64,000 nucleotides of DNA from Lysobacter sp. (GCA_027306995.1 DAHUXS010000013.1:62001-126000); one strand, 5' to 3'; positions 28,526-46,186 are shown, counted from the stretch's first letter. The notes: generated by a model not told the origin, from the letters alone. Translations and numbers: made by a program.

Positions 28526-29029
28526 ATGTCGTCGCTTCCTCCCCTGCCACCGCCGTTGCCGACGGCGGCACGGTCGCAAGCACCGGCGAAATCCTCGCAA
28601 CGCAATGGCTGCCTGATCGCGCTGGCGGTTTGCGCCGCATTGTGCGTTCCGCTCGCCGGCATCCTCGCCGCGATCGCGATCCCGGCCTACCAGCAATACG
28701 TGCTGCGTTCGAAAGTGATGGCGGCGATCGCGGCGACGCATCCGACCCGGATCGCCATCGACAACCGGCTCGCGCAAGGCGGCGAGTGCCCGGGCAGCAA
28801 TGTCGATACCGACTTCAAGGGCATGCAGGGCGTCGAACGCGTCGAAGTCGGGCAACTCGCCGAAGACGCGACGCGTTGCGTCTACGCCGTCCATCTCGGC
28901 AACACGGGTAGCGACCAGCTCGATGGCAGGACGATCTGGATGGATCGCGCGAAGGCCGGCGACACCACCTGGAAGTGCCGTTCCGACCTCGACAACCGTT
29001 ACCTGCCGCCGGCTTGCCGCGAAGACTGA
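28526..29029 (+). CDS. Pilin-like membrane-anchored protein lacking a standard prepilin site
   Basis: A 167-residue protein with a Pro-rich cytoplasmic leader and one hydrophobic segment that ends GILAAIAIPAYQQYVLRSKV, very like the N-terminal helix of type IV pilins. The usual leader-peptidase motif (G-F-T-L-I-E) is missing; the segment is preceded by RNGCLIALAVCAALCVPLAG. A small cysteine-containing C-terminal domain follows (ECPGSN, then TRCVYAV and WKCRSDL). It starts 2 bases after smg. It may be a pilin-derived membrane protein not processed by PilD. Confidence 0.65.
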   Translation: MSSLPPLPPPLPTAARSQAPAKSSQRNGCLIALAVCAALCVPLAGILAAIAIPAYQQYVLRSKVMAAIAATHPTRIAIDNRLAQGGECPGSNVDTDFKGMQGVERVEVGQLAEDATRCVYAVHLGNTGSDQLDGRTIWMDRAKAGDTTWKCRSDLDNRYLPPACRED

Positions 29030-29077
29030 GCTCCCGCAGACTGCGCGTTCGCGATAGCGAATCGACAGGGGAATCGA

Positions 29078-30070
29078 ATGACAGAGTGGTATTACGCCGA
29101 TCGCCAGGGCCAGCAGTGCGGCCCGGTGCAATCGCAGGAATTGTTGGCCTTGCGCAATGCCGGGCAGATCGGACTGGACACGCTGGTCTGGCGCAACGGC
29201 ATGGCGAACTGGCAGGCCTTTTCCACGGTGGCGAACGAAGTGTTGCCGCCGCCCAGCGAAACCGCATCGCCGATGCAAGGCATGTCGATGTACGAGATGG
29301 CGACGCCGGCGGCAACGGCACCTGTCGAGGCAGCGCCGGCGCCGACACCTGTCGCAGCGCCCGTCGCCGGTGGCAGCTATTCGATGTACGAAACGGCGGC
29401 CCCGGTCGCGCAGACGAATGATCCCTACGCGGCGCCGCGCGCGACCATCAGCGCCACCAATGCGCTTCCCGTGCTGGGCGGGCATGTCGTGGACGCCGGA
29501 TTCTGGAAGCGCGTGGCCGCCTACATGATCGATGGCCTGCTCTTGGGCGTCGCCGGTTATGCCATCCAGCTGCCGCTGCTGCTGGCGATCGGCTTCGGTG
29601 CCGGTATGTCGAACAAGCCCGATTTCGGCGCCGGGACGGTGATCATCCTGCTCCTGGCCTATCTGCTTCCGATCGCCATGCAGATGACCTATTACGCCTG
29701 GTTCCATTCGGGCGAGCGCCAGGCCACCCTGGGCAAGCGCGCCATCGGCATCAAGGTGACCGGCATGCAGGGCGAGCGCATCAGCTTCGCCCGCGGCGTC
29801 GGCCGTTATTTCGGCCTCATGTTGAGCGGCCTCCCGCTGGGAATCGGCTTCATCATGGCGGCGTTCACCGAGCGCAAGCAGGCCCTGCACGACATGGTCG
29901 CCTCGACCTACGTGGTCGACCAGTGGGCCTATACGGACCACCCGGACCGTCAGGACGAAACCCTGGGCACCCTCACCAAGGTCATCATCGGAATCGGCAT
30001 CGCCCTGTTCGCCTTGTTCTTCCTGGCCATGTGCGCCGCGATCGCCCTCCCCGCTCTCAACGGACGGTGA
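29078..30070 (+). CDS. GYF-RDD membrane protein
   Basis: The 330-residue protein has an N-terminal GYF_2 domain (WYYADRQGQQCGPVQSQELL, then DTLVWRNGMANWQAF). A Pro/Ala-rich linker contains the repeated SMYE motif. An RDD domain follows (about residues 145-290: GFWKRVAAYMIDGLL-like start, TLGKRAIGIKVTGMQGERIS), and a last membrane segment closes it. At least four hydrophobic segments put it in the inner membrane. RDD proteins are suspected transporters or ion exchangers; no substrate is known here. Confidence 0.88.
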   Translation: MTEWYYADRQGQQCGPVQSQELLALRNAGQIGLDTLVWRNGMANWQAFSTVANEVLPPPSETASPMQGMSMYEMATPAATAPVEAAPAPTPVAAPVAGGSYSMYETAAPVAQTNDPYAAPRATISATNALPVLGGHVVDAGFWKRVAAYMIDGLLLGVAGYAIQLPLLLAIGFGAGMSNKPDFGAGTVIILLLAYLLPIAMQMTYYAWFHSGERQATLGKRAIGIKVTGMQGERISFARGVGRYFGLMLSGLPLGIGFIMAAFTERKQALHDMVASTYVVDQWAYTDHPDRQDETLGTLTKVIIGIGIALFALFFLAMCAAIALPALNGR

Positions 30071-30211
30071 GACAGCTTGACAGCCACCCCGTGGCGTGAT
30101 TCCACTATAAAAAGAGGTTGATTCCAAACGCCCGGGCCACCATGTCCCGGGCGTTGGCGTCTCGACCGCCCCTTTTTGCCGGCCTGTTGCCGGCTCCGGA
30201 ATCCTGTTGCC

Positions 30212-32698
<2,487 letters not shown>

Positions 32699-32773
32699 GC
32701 AAAAGGTCTATCGATTTCGTAACACGAACGGGCGCATCATCGGCGCCCGCCCCCGCCAACACAGGAATGATCG

Positions 32774-33190
32774 ATGAATACCCTCGACAAAGTCGTATAC
32801 ACCGCCCATGTCCACACCAACGGTGGCCGCGAGAATGGCCATGCCCGCAGTGACGACGACCATCTCGACGTGCGCTTGACCACGCCCGGCAAGGGCGGCG
32901 GCACCAATCCCGAACAGTTGTTCGCGGCGGGCTATTCGGCCTGCTTCATCGGCGCGATGAAGGCGGTCGCCGCGCGCCAGCACCTGCAGGTTCCCGAAGG
33001 CGTCGGCATCGATGCCGAAGTCGATCTCGGCCCGGTCGGCCAGGCCTTCGGCGTCGCCGTGCGCTTGAACATCCACTTGCCGGGCATGGACCGTGCCGCT
33101 GCGCAGAAGCTGATCGACGACGCGCACCAGGTCTGCCCGTATTCCAACGCGACGCGCGGCAACATCCCGGTCACGCTGACGCTGGCCTGA
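32774..33190 (+). CDS. ohr: Organic hydroperoxide resistance protein (Ohr)
   Basis: A 138-residue OsmC-fold thiol peroxidase that reduces organic peroxides. Both reactive cysteines are present, in YSACFIGAMKAV and QVCPYSNATRGNI, with the activating N-terminal part and GGGTNPEQLFAAGYSACF. The ATG at 32774 has AGGAA ahead. No OhrR-type regulator gene is next to it. tsaC follows after 9 bases on the same strand. Confidence 0.93.
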   Translation: MNTLDKVVYTAHVHTNGGRENGHARSDDDHLDVRLTTPGKGGGTNPEQLFAAGYSACFIGAMKAVAARQHLQVPEGVGIDAEVDLGPVGQAFGVAVRLNIHLPGMDRAAAQKLIDDAHQVCPYSNATRGNIPVTLTLA

Positions 33191-33199
33191 TCGATCTGC

Positions 33200-33760
33200 G
33201 TGGATCTGCTTGATCCCGACTCCGCCGCTGCGCTGATCGAGCGTGGCGGCGTAATCGCCTACCCCACCGAAGGCGTGTGGGGGCTGGGCTGCGACCCGCG
33301 CAACGAACAGGCGGTCATGCGCATCCTCGCGATCAAGCAGCGCGAGGTCGAGAAAGGCCTGATCCTGATCGCCGCGGACGAAGCGCAACTCGCGCCGTTC
33401 GTGTCGATGGAAGCATTGGGCGAGGAACAACGTGCGGTTGTCCGCGCGACATGGCCGGGCGCGGCGACCTGGATCGTGCCGGCATCGGCGACGGCGCCGC
33501 GCTGGATCACCGGCATGCACGACGGCATCGCGGTGCGCGTGTCCGCGCATCCGCCCGTCATCGCACTCTGCACTGCCTTCGGCGGCGCGCTGGTCTCGAC
33601 CAGCGCCAATCGCGCCGGCAACGATGCGCCGACGCAAAGATCCGGACTGGATCCCGAAGTTCTCGCCCTGCTGGATGGCGTGCTTGCCGGCGAAACCGGC
33701 GGGTTGCTGCAACCGACGCCGATCCGCGACGCCCGCAGCGGAGCCATCCTGCGCGGCTGA
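33200..33760 (+). CDS. tsaC: L-threonylcarbamoyladenylate synthase (TsaC/YrdC type)
   Basis: Makes threonylcarbamoyl-AMP, the precursor of the t6A tRNA modification. The 186-residue single-domain form has the YrdC pattern: GVIAYPTEGVWGLGCDPRNE, RILAIKQREVEKGLILIA, and VSTSANRAGNDAPTQ. The start is GTG at 33200. Its place near topA agrees with the smg-topA-tsaC neighbourhood seen in gammaproteobacteria, though ohr lies between them. Confidence 0.94.
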   Translation: MDLLDPDSAAALIERGGVIAYPTEGVWGLGCDPRNEQAVMRILAIKQREVEKGLILIAADEAQLAPFVSMEALGEEQRAVVRATWPGAATWIVPASATAPRWITGMHDGIAVRVSAHPPVIALCTAFGGALVSTSANRAGNDAPTQRSGLDPEVLALLDGVLAGETGGLLQPTPIRDARSGAILRG

Positions 33761-33769
33761 AAACCCGGG

Positions 33770-33791
33770 TTTCGTTTCGGCTGAAACGAAA
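33770..33791. promoter_or_regulatory. Perfect hairpin between tsaC and gltB
   Basis: TTTCGTTTC-GGCT-GAAACGAAA forms a perfect 9-bp stem 10 bases after the tsaC stop, and is directly preceded by the palindrome AAACCCGGGTTT. Only AAAATTG follows on the plus strand, so a plus-strand terminator is not obvious. It could be a weak terminator, or an operator or leader element of gltB, whose start lies 93 bases on. Confidence 0.4.
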
Positions 33792-33883
33792 ATTGTGGCA
33801 GTGCACAAACTGTGGTCTATTCGGGTGAAGAGGCACTCCGCGCACGCGAGTCGCCCTCTCACCACCGACACGACTGGACCACG

Positions 33884-39801
<5,918 letters not shown>

Positions 39802-39842
39802 CGACTCTTCCCGGCAAGCGGCAAGGCGCGCAAGATGGCGCC

Positions 39843-40517
39843 ATGCGCCCGGCTGCCGCCATTGTCCTGATCCTGCTGCTCGCCTGCACCAGCGCGCGGG
39901 CGGCCCAGAACGATGTCACCGTCTATCGCTGCACTGATGCCCGCGGGCAGGTCGAATTGCGCGACAGTCCCTGCCCCGCCAACCAGCGCCAGCAGACGCG
40001 GCAGATGCTGCGTCCGAAGGACGCGCCGCCGAGCGTACCGACACCCGCCACTACAGCAGTCGTGCGGGAGAACGTGCGCGAAGTGCGTTACGTGCTGCGC
40101 CAGCCGCGGCCGTTATACGAATGCACCGCGGCCGATGGCAGCCGCTACACCAGCGAAAGCGGCGAAGGCAATCCGCGCTGGCAACCGGCCTGGATCGCCG
40201 CGCCGCCATGGGGCGTGCATCCATCGATCATGCCCCTGCGCGGTGGAGCGCAGGTGCATTACCAGGATCGGCACACCAACGTGCGCATCGGTCAACGCGG
40301 CGGAATCGGTGTCTATCCGGGCGTTGCCTACGCTGGCGGCGCATGGGTGCGCGACAGTTGTTCGCCGATGCCGCAGGAACGCATGTGCGCGATGCTGTCG
40401 CAACGACGCGATGACATCCAACGCCGCAACGTGCTGCGCCAGCCCAGCGAACAGGCGCAACTCGATGCCGAGGAATCCTCCATCAACGCGAGATTGCGCG
40501 ACGAATGCGGCGGTTGA
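39843..40517 (+). CDS. Exported DUF4124-type protein
   Basis: The 224-residue protein has a signal peptide (LILLLACTSARA, cut near AA-QN) and an N-terminal DUF4124-like part (VTVYRCTDARGQVELRDSPC) with paired cysteines. A second cysteine pair follows in YECTAADGSRYTSESGEG, and then a Gly/Arg region and a helical, charged end. Function is unknown; secretion to the periplasm or surface is expected. It overlaps the next, similar gene by 13 bases, and the pair may have arisen by duplication. Confidence 0.8.
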   Translation: MRPAAAIVLILLLACTSARAAQNDVTVYRCTDARGQVELRDSPCPANQRQQTRQMLRPKDAPPSVPTPATTAVVRENVREVRYVLRQPRPLYECTAADGSRYTSESGEGNPRWQPAWIAAPPWGVHPSIMPLRGGAQVHYQDRHTNVRIGQRGGIGVYPGVAYAGGAWVRDSCSPMPQERMCAMLSQRRDDIQRRNVLRQPSEQAQLDAEESSINARLRDECGG

Positions 40518-41179
40518 CGACCTTGACCAGAACGATCATCGCGACCGCCCTGTTGCTGGCCTTCGCCGTTGGCGACAGCGCCGGCCAATCCGTGCGCACG
40601 CGCAAGGCGAAGGCACCGGCCAACGATCCGAACGTCACCGTGATCTATCGCTGCACCGATGCCGGCGGCATGCTCAGCATCCAGAACACGCCCTGCCCGC
40701 GTGGCCAGCACCAGGAACGCAGCGTGATCGCACGCCCGATCGATCCGCTGCCGGCGCCATTGCCGGAGGCCGCGACCACGCCCGCAGCACCTGCTGCCAA
40801 TGCGACGCAGCCGCAGCCGGCCGCGCCACCTGCGGCGCCGATCGACGACACGCCGTTGCCGCCGCCTCCGCTGTATCGCTGCCACACCTCGTCGGGCGGC
40901 AGCTACGCCAACGAGACCGACAGCCCGCCCGAGCGCTGCCGCGACGTGCCGCTGGTGAACATCAGCGGTTCCCAGAACGTGCCCGACCACGAATGCCAGA
41001 TGGAGCGCGACCGCTGCGAGCGCATCCCCGACCAGGAACTGTGCGCGACCTGGAAGCAGCGGCTGGCCGAGGCCAAGTCCATGCTGGAACTCGGCAACCC
41101 GGACCTGGTCGAACGCGCAACCCTGCAGCGGGACCAGGCGCAGCGGGTGATGGACCGTTCATGTTTGACCCAAAACTGA
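40505..41179 (+). CDS. Second exported DUF4124-type protein, paralogue of upstream gene
   Basis: The 224-residue protein has a signal peptide (IIATALLLAFAVGDSAG), a DUF4124-like segment (VTVIYRCTDAGGMLSIQNTP), a Pro/Ala linker, and a second YRC domain (PLYRCHTSSGGSYANETDSP). The cysteine-bearing C-terminus follows (HECQMERDRCERIPDQELCA). The layout repeats that of the gene before it. The function is unknown. The sequence right after its stop turns AT-rich, as expected of a promoter for the following gene. Confidence 0.8.
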   Translation: MRRLTTLTRTIIATALLLAFAVGDSAGQSVRTRKAKAPANDPNVTVIYRCTDAGGMLSIQNTPCPRGQHQERSVIARPIDPLPAPLPEAATTPAAPAANATQPQPAAPPAAPIDDTPLPPPPLYRCHTSSGGSYANETDSPPERCRDVPLVNISGSQNVPDHECQMERDRCERIPDQELCATWKQRLAEAKSMLELGNPDLVERATLQRDQAQRVMDRSCLTQN

Positions 41180-41234
41180 AAATTTGATAGTAGTCACACT
41201 TTGAACGGATAGAACCTGCGGAAACACAGACCGG

Positions 41235-42050
41235 ATGCCTGAGCCCGTGGTCGAACTCGAGCGATTGACCATCCCTGAATTCAGCCTCGGGATCGCCCGC
41301 GAGCCCGGCAACGAGCGATTGGGCGCACAGGTGATCGAACCCGAACAGTTGCGCGACAGCGACCTGCCGCTGGCGATGGTCGCCCGCGAGCATCGTGCCG
41401 AGCTGCTGGCGAAGGCGAATCGCATGCTCGATGCGACCATGCAGGAAACCGTGGGCCAGAACCCGTCGCGGCGCAGCGGCGCGGTGGCGTCGATGCAGAC
41501 GCAATTCCTGATCGACCAGTACCTGCACTACCTCGGCTGGGCCAAGACCCATCCGGTCGGCGAGCTTCGCGTCGATGGCGTCGACCGCCATTGGGGACGG
41601 GCGCAGACCAATGCCCTGGTCGAGACTTTGGAGGAACGCCTGAAGCAACTCGGCATGCATGGCGATCGCCCGACCCGCGACAGCGGCCACAGCGCATTCC
41701 ACAGTCACGCCGATCTCGCGCAAAGCCTGGTCGCGCGGATTCCCGCCGCCGCGATCACGCGCATGGCCGCCGGCGTGCGCGCGGAAGATGTCGCCTATGC
41801 GCTCGCAGAGGCCGGTCGCCGCGAAGGATTCGCACCGACGACGCCGGTGTCGGTGGTGTCGTCCAGCGATGGCAGCCGCGTGTTCGCGGTGCAGGGCGAT
41901 CTCGTCGATCCGGCCAGCATGCGCGTCAGCCTGGCGGTCGATCAGGTGCGACCGGGCACCGCAGCGGCATTGCGCGCATCGCTCGCCTGCATGGACGAAA
42001 ACGATGCCGACGACGTGGCGCTGCAGCCCGCGATGCAACCGACGCGTTGA
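41235..42050 (+). CDS. Probable XVIPCD-domain protein (type IV secretion effector-like)
   Basis: A 271-residue protein without a signal peptide. Residues about 155-260 resemble the XVIPCD, the C-terminal signal recognised by VirD4 in Xanthomonas/Lysobacter bacteria-killing type IV secretion: a helical first part (ADLAQSLVARIPAAAITRMA), then DGSRVFAVQGDLVDPASMRV (212-231) and a short polar tail. The N-terminal 150 residues are helical with no toxin domain I recognise. No immunity-like lipoprotein gene is next to it, so it may be an unusual effector, a degraded one, or a domain with another use. The domain call is from remembered family pattern, not a search. Confidence 0.55.
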   Translation: MPEPVVELERLTIPEFSLGIAREPGNERLGAQVIEPEQLRDSDLPLAMVAREHRAELLAKANRMLDATMQETVGQNPSRRSGAVASMQTQFLIDQYLHYLGWAKTHPVGELRVDGVDRHWGRAQTNALVETLEERLKQLGMHGDRPTRDSGHSAFHSHADLAQSLVARIPAAAITRMAAGVRAEDVAYALAEAGRREGFAPTTPVSVVSSSDGSRVFAVQGDLVDPASMRVSLAVDQVRPGTAAALRASLACMDENDADDVALQPAMQPTR

Positions 42051-42053
42051 GCG

Positions 42054-42827
42054 TCAGAACCCGTAGCGCAGGAACCCGCCGTCCACCGCGATGCATTCGC
42101 CGGTGATGTAACTCGCCGCCGGCAGGCACAGGAACGCGACCGCGGCGGCGACTTCCTCGGGATCGCCGACGCGGCCCATCGGCGTGCGTTGCAGCACGTC
42201 GTCGAGATATTCGGGATCGGACAATTTCGGCGATGTGCGGCGCGTGCGGATGTACCACGGCGCCACCGAATTCACCCGCACGCCGTCCTCGGCCCACTCC
42301 ACCGCAAGATTGCGCGTCATCTGGTGCAACGCGGCCTTGCTCATGCCGTAGGGCGCGCCGGTGCGCACATGTGTGAGCCCGGACACGCTGCCGACATTGA
42401 CGATGCTCGATGCCGCGTGCTGCGTCAGCAAGGGGTGCGCAATCCGCGACAGTTCGAACGCGGAGAAGAGATTGGTCTCGAAGATCTGCCGCCACTCGTC
42501 TTCGCCGTATTCGACGGTGGGCCGGCTGCGATTGGTGCCGGCATTGTTGACGAGGATGTGCAGGCCGCCCTGGTCCTCGACCCAATCCATCAGCGCGCCG
42601 CGTTCTTCCTCGTCGCTGATGTCGCAGTTGTAGGCGAACACGCCGCGATCCGGGAACTCGTCCTGCAAATCGGCGACGACCTGCTCCAGCACGCCGCCGT
42701 CGCGCGCCGCCAGCATCACTTCCGCGCCGAGGCCCAGCAATTCGCGGGCGATGGCCAAGCCGATGCCGGCGCTGCCGCCGGTGACCAGTGCGGTCTGTCC
42801 ATCCAGTCGCCAGCGCGAAGTGGGCAT
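42054..42827 (-). CDS. Short-chain dehydrogenase/reductase, tropinone reductase-like
   Basis: The 257-residue classical SDR has the cofactor motif [19 protein letters not shown], the NNAGTN stretch, the catalytic Ser in [10 protein letters not shown] and the Y-x-x-x-K in [11 protein letters not shown], then [12 protein letters not shown]. The pattern is nearest tropinone reductase-like enzymes; the substrate is unknown. Its ATG has CGGAGC ahead, and it lies 15 bases after sppA on the same strand. Confidence 0.9.
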   Translation of the reverse strand: MPTSRWRLDGQTALVTGGSAGIGLAIARELLGLGAEVMLAARDGGVLEQVVADLQDEFPDRGVFAYNCDISDEEERGALMDWVEDQGGLHILVNNAGTNRSRPTVEYGEDEWRQIFETNLFSAFELSRIAHPLLTQHAASSIVNVGSVSGLTHVRTGAPYGMSKAALHQMTRNLAVEWAEDGVRVNSVAPWYIRTRRTSPKLSDPEYLDDVLQRTPMGRVGDPEEVAAAVAFLCLPAASYITGECIAVDGGFLRYGF

Positions 42828-42842
42828 GTCGATGCTCCGTGG

Positions 42843-44753
42843 TTACAACGAATCGAAGCCGCAGTAGCAATGCGCCATCGCCTGCACCGGCGAACGCGCG
42901 CGGGTGAACTGCTCGCGTAAATCGCTCAGCTGGCGTTCGACGCGGGCATCGGCGCTGCCTTCGGCCAATCCGCGTAGCCAGGTCGAATGCGCCAGCATGC
43001 TTGTGGCGATGCGTGATTCGACATTGCCGGACAACAGCTGGTCGAGCGCGCCGGCGCGGCGTTCGATATAGCGCACGCGCACCTGGTCCTTGGCGATCTT
43101 GGCGCGGCCCGCGGCGAAATCGACCGCAGCCTGCAAGCCGCCGAACTCGTCGACCAGGCCGCGCTCCTTCGCCTGCGCGCCGCTCCACACGCGGCCGCGC
43201 GCGATCGAATCGATCTGTTCGACGCTCTGCTTGCGCGCCTGCGCGACCTTGCCGGTGAAATCGCGATAGCCCTTCTCGATCACCGATTGCAGGATGGTGG
43301 CGACGCCCGGATCCATCGGCCGGGTGATGTCCATTGCACCGGCCAACGGCGCGGTTGCAACGCCGTCGCTGTGCACGCCGATCTTGCCCAACGCGCGCGA
43401 TGCATTCGGGATCAGGCCGAAGATGCCGATCGATCCGGTGATCGTCGACGGATCGGCATAGATGCGTTCAGCGTTCATGCTGATCCAGTAGCCGCCCGAC
43501 GCCGCGACATCGCCCATCGACACCACCACCGGCTTGCCGGCGTCCTTGAGCGCCTGCACTTCGCGACGGACCTGTTCGGAAGCGAAGACCTCGCCACCGG
43601 GCGAATCCACCCGCAGCACGACCGCCTTCACCATGTCGTCGAGGCGTGCTTCGCGCAGCAGTTCCGACGTCGAATCGCCACCGACGCGACCGCCGCCCTG
43701 CTTGCCGGGCACGATCTCGCCTTCGGCCACCACGATCGCGACCTGCTGGCTGCCGTCGCCGGCCGGCAATTGCGTGCGCAGATTGCGCAGGTACTGGTCG
43801 TAGGCGACCTGGCGGAATCCGCCATCGGCATCCTTGTCGGCGACGCCGGCCTTCGCCAGCATGTCCTCGACTTCGGCGCGCGTCTTCAAGCCATCGACCA
43901 GTTTCTGTTCGAGCGCGTATTTGGCGAGATCGCCCTGCGTGTTGGCGACGCCCTGCGCGATGCCATCGATACCGGCCTTCACTCCTTCCGGCGTCAGCTT
44001 GCGCGCGCTGGCGATGTCGCCGATGTAGCGCTGCCACAGATCGTTCATCCAGAACAGGTCGGCTTCTTTCGCTTCCGGCGATGCGTTGTCGCGCACGTAG
44101 GGTTCCGCCGCCGACTTGTATTCGCCGACCTTGAACAGCTTGAAGTCGATGCCGAGCTTGTCCTGCAGGCCTTCGCGCATGTACGGGCGATAGCTCGACA
44201 GGCCTTCCAGCAACAAGCCATGGCCATCGGGATCGAGGTAGACCTGGCTCGCCTGCGCGGCGATCAGGTACTGGCCCTGCGTCATCCCTTCGGAGAACGC
44301 GATCACCTGCTTGCCGCTGGCCTTGAGGCGCTGCAACGCGGCGACGATTTCATGCGTGCTGGCCATGCCCGACGGATAGAGCTTGTCGACGTCGAGGAGG
44401 ACGCGTTCGATCGAACTGTCCTTCGCCGCGGCGTCGATCACCTTGACCAGGTCGCGCAGGCGCACGACCTTGCGGCTCGGATCCTCTTCGCTGTTCTGCG
44501 CGATCAGCTTGGTCAACGCATCGCGACCATCTTCTTCCATTACCTTGCCTTCCGGCGCCAGCACCAGCGTGGTGCGATCGAGCACCGGCGTGATCGCCGC
44601 GCGCCCGCTCATCGACAGGAAGCCGACGAAGAGGAACAGCAAGATGAAAAAGACGATGTTGAGGACGAGGCGCCGGGTGAAGTTGGCGACGTCCCAGACG
44701 CCCTTGAAGAAGCTGAAAATCGGGTTGGAACGGCGCGGTGCGGGCTGGTTCAT
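42843..44753 (-). CDS. sppA: Signal peptide peptidase SppA (67 kDa type)
   Basis: A membrane-bound serine protease that degrades leftover signal peptides. The 636-residue protein has an N-terminal membrane anchor (LVLNIVFFILLFLFVGFL), the first half with the catalytic lysine in FKVGEYKSAAEPYVRDN, and the second half with the catalytic serine in MGDVAASGGYWISMNAER. This is the duplicated long form. The MATE gene lies 89 bases upstream and the SDR gene 15 bases downstream, all on the minus strand. Confidence 0.95.
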   Translation of the reverse strand: MNQPAPRRSNPIFSFFKGVWDVANFTRRLVLNIVFFILLFLFVGFLSMSGRAAITPVLDRTTLVLAPEGKVMEEDGRDALTKLIAQNSEEDPSRKVVRLRDLVKVIDAAAKDSSIERVLLDVDKLYPSGMASTHEIVAALQRLKASGKQVIAFSEGMTQGQYLIAAQASQVYLDPDGHGLLLEGLSSYRPYMREGLQDKLGIDFKLFKVGEYKSAAEPYVRDNASPEAKEADLFWMNDLWQRYIGDIASARKLTPEGVKAGIDGIAQGVANTQGDLAKYALEQKLVDGLKTRAEVEDMLAKAGVADKDADGGFRQVAYDQYLRNLRTQLPAGDGSQQVAIVVAEGEIVPGKQGGGRVGGDSTSELLREARLDDMVKAVVLRVDSPGGEVFASEQVRREVQALKDAGKPVVVSMGDVAASGGYWISMNAERIYADPSTITGSIGIFGLIPNASRALGKIGVHSDGVATAPLAGAMDITRPMDPGVATILQSVIEKGYRDFTGKVAQARKQSVEQIDSIARGRVWSGAQAKERGLVDEFGGLQAAVDFAAGRAKIAKDQVRVRYIERRAGALDQLLSGNVESRIATSMLAHSTWLRGLAEGSADARVERQLSDLREQFTRARSPVQAMAHCYCGFDSL

Positions 44754-44842
44754 CGAAGAAGAATCACGGGTGGATGCGGACAGCCTAGCAGTCCTGCAGT
44801 CGCCCGCATGTGCCGGAAGAAAACGCCGCCGTTATCGCCAAT

Positions 44843-46186
44843 TCAGGCCAGTCGTCGACTGCTGCGCCAGGCCCGCCGCCCGAGCAGGATCGCGGCGACG
44901 GTCAGGCCGGCGATCAGGCCCGCCCACATGCCCTGCGGACCGTAGCAAAGCCCAAGTCCGAGTCCCGCGCCCACCGGCATGCCGACGCCCCAGTAGGCGA
45001 ACGCGGCGAGCAGCATCGGCACGCGGGTGTCCTGCATGCCGCGCAAGGCGCCGGCCGAAATCACCTGCACGCCATCGGGGTATTGGAACGCCACCGCGAA
45101 CAGGATCAGCTGCGCCGCCAGCGCGGCGACCACCGCGTCCTGGGTATAGGCGCCGACGATCAGGTGGCGTCCGAACACCATGACCAGTGCGGTCAGGGTC
45201 TGGGTGATCAGCAGCAGCGCATAACTCGCGCGCAATGCGCGCCGCAGCGCCATGCCGTCCTCGCGGCCGCGGGCATGGCCGACGCGGACCGTCGTCGCTT
45301 CGGCGAGGCCGAGCGGAATCATGAAGCACAGGCTCGCGACGTTGATGGCGATCTGGTGCGCCGCCGCCGGGATCGCGCCCAGGCGTCCGATCAGCAGCGA
45401 AGTGACGATGAAGAGACTGCCTTCCATCGCCACGGTGACACCGATCGGCAGTCCGGTGGCGAGCAGGCGGCGCAACTCGATCCAGTTCGGCGCTTCCAGG
45501 TGCGCGAACAGCGCGAAACGGGCGAAGCGCGGCGATCGCCACAGGTACAGCGCGAATGCGCAGGCCTGCATCCACATCATCACCGCCGAGGCGATGCCGA
45601 GCCCGGCGGCGCCGCGTGCCTCGAAACCGAAACGGCCGAAGCACATCGCGTAACCGAGCGGCGCCAGCACCAGCAGGCCGCCGAAACCGAGCAACATGGT
45701 CGGCAAGGTCCAGTGCAGGCCATCGCTGAGATAACGCATGCACAGGTAGAAGGTGAAGGCCGGAATGCCCCAGCGGATGCCGAGCAGGAAAGCTTGCGCG
45801 TGCGGGCGCACCTCCGCGGCGATGCCCATCGTCGGCAGCAATTTCGCCGCCAGCGTCAGGAAGCCGAACATCAGCACGCCCAGCACCAGCGCCAACCACA
45901 GCGACTGGCGGAACAGCGGGCCGATTTCGTCGTGGCGACCCGCGCCATCGAGCTCGGACACGCGCGGCGGCAACGACATCAACGTGCCCATCGGCACCAG
46001 CATCGGCAACCAGAACAGCGCATTGCCGACCGAAACGCCGGCCAGGGTATCGGTGCCGTGGTGCCCGGCGACCGAGGAGTCGACGAAACCGATCAGGCCC
46101 GACGACAGATGGCCGAGCGTGAGCGGCGCCGCCAGCAGGGCGCTGGTGCGCATCTCCTGCGCAAAGGAAGTCGGTCTGGACGCCAC
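44843..46186 (-). CDS. MATE family multidrug exporter
   Basis: A 447-residue inner-membrane exporter with about 12 hydrophobic segments in two related halves, typical of NorM-type Na+ or H+/drug antiporters. Visible signatures include LGHLSSGLIGFVDSSVAGHH near the start, and MEGSLFIVTSLLIGRLGAIP with HQIAINVASLCFMIPLGLAE in the middle. The start at 46186 is GTG; an ATG at 46153 is an alternative, but its AGGAG abuts it. It is divergent from the DUF3667 gene. Confidence 0.93.
   Translation of the reverse strand: MASRPTSFAQEMRTSALLAAPLTLGHLSSGLIGFVDSSVAGHHGTDTLAGVSVGNALFWLPMLVPMGTLMSLPPRVSELDGAGRHDEIGPLFRQSLWLALVLGVLMFGFLTLAAKLLPTMGIAAEVRPHAQAFLLGIRWGIPAFTFYLCMRYLSDGLHWTLPTMLLGFGGLLVLAPLGYAMCFGRFGFEARGAAGLGIASAVMMWMQACAFALYLWRSPRFARFALFAHLEAPNWIELRRLLATGLPIGVTVAMEGSLFIVTSLLIGRLGAIPAAAHQIAINVASLCFMIPLGLAEATTVRVGHARGREDGMALRRALRASYALLLITQTLTALVMVFGRHLIVGAYTQDAVVAALAAQLILFAVAFQYPDGVQVISAGALRGMQDTRVPMLLAAFAYWGVGMPVGAGLGLGLCYGPQGMWAGLIAGLTVAAILLGRRAWRSSRRLA

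Noticed and set aside
33784-33883. Sigma-54 promoter ahead of gltB
   Set aside because: TGTGGCAGTGCACAAAC lacks the proper GG-N10-GC spacing.
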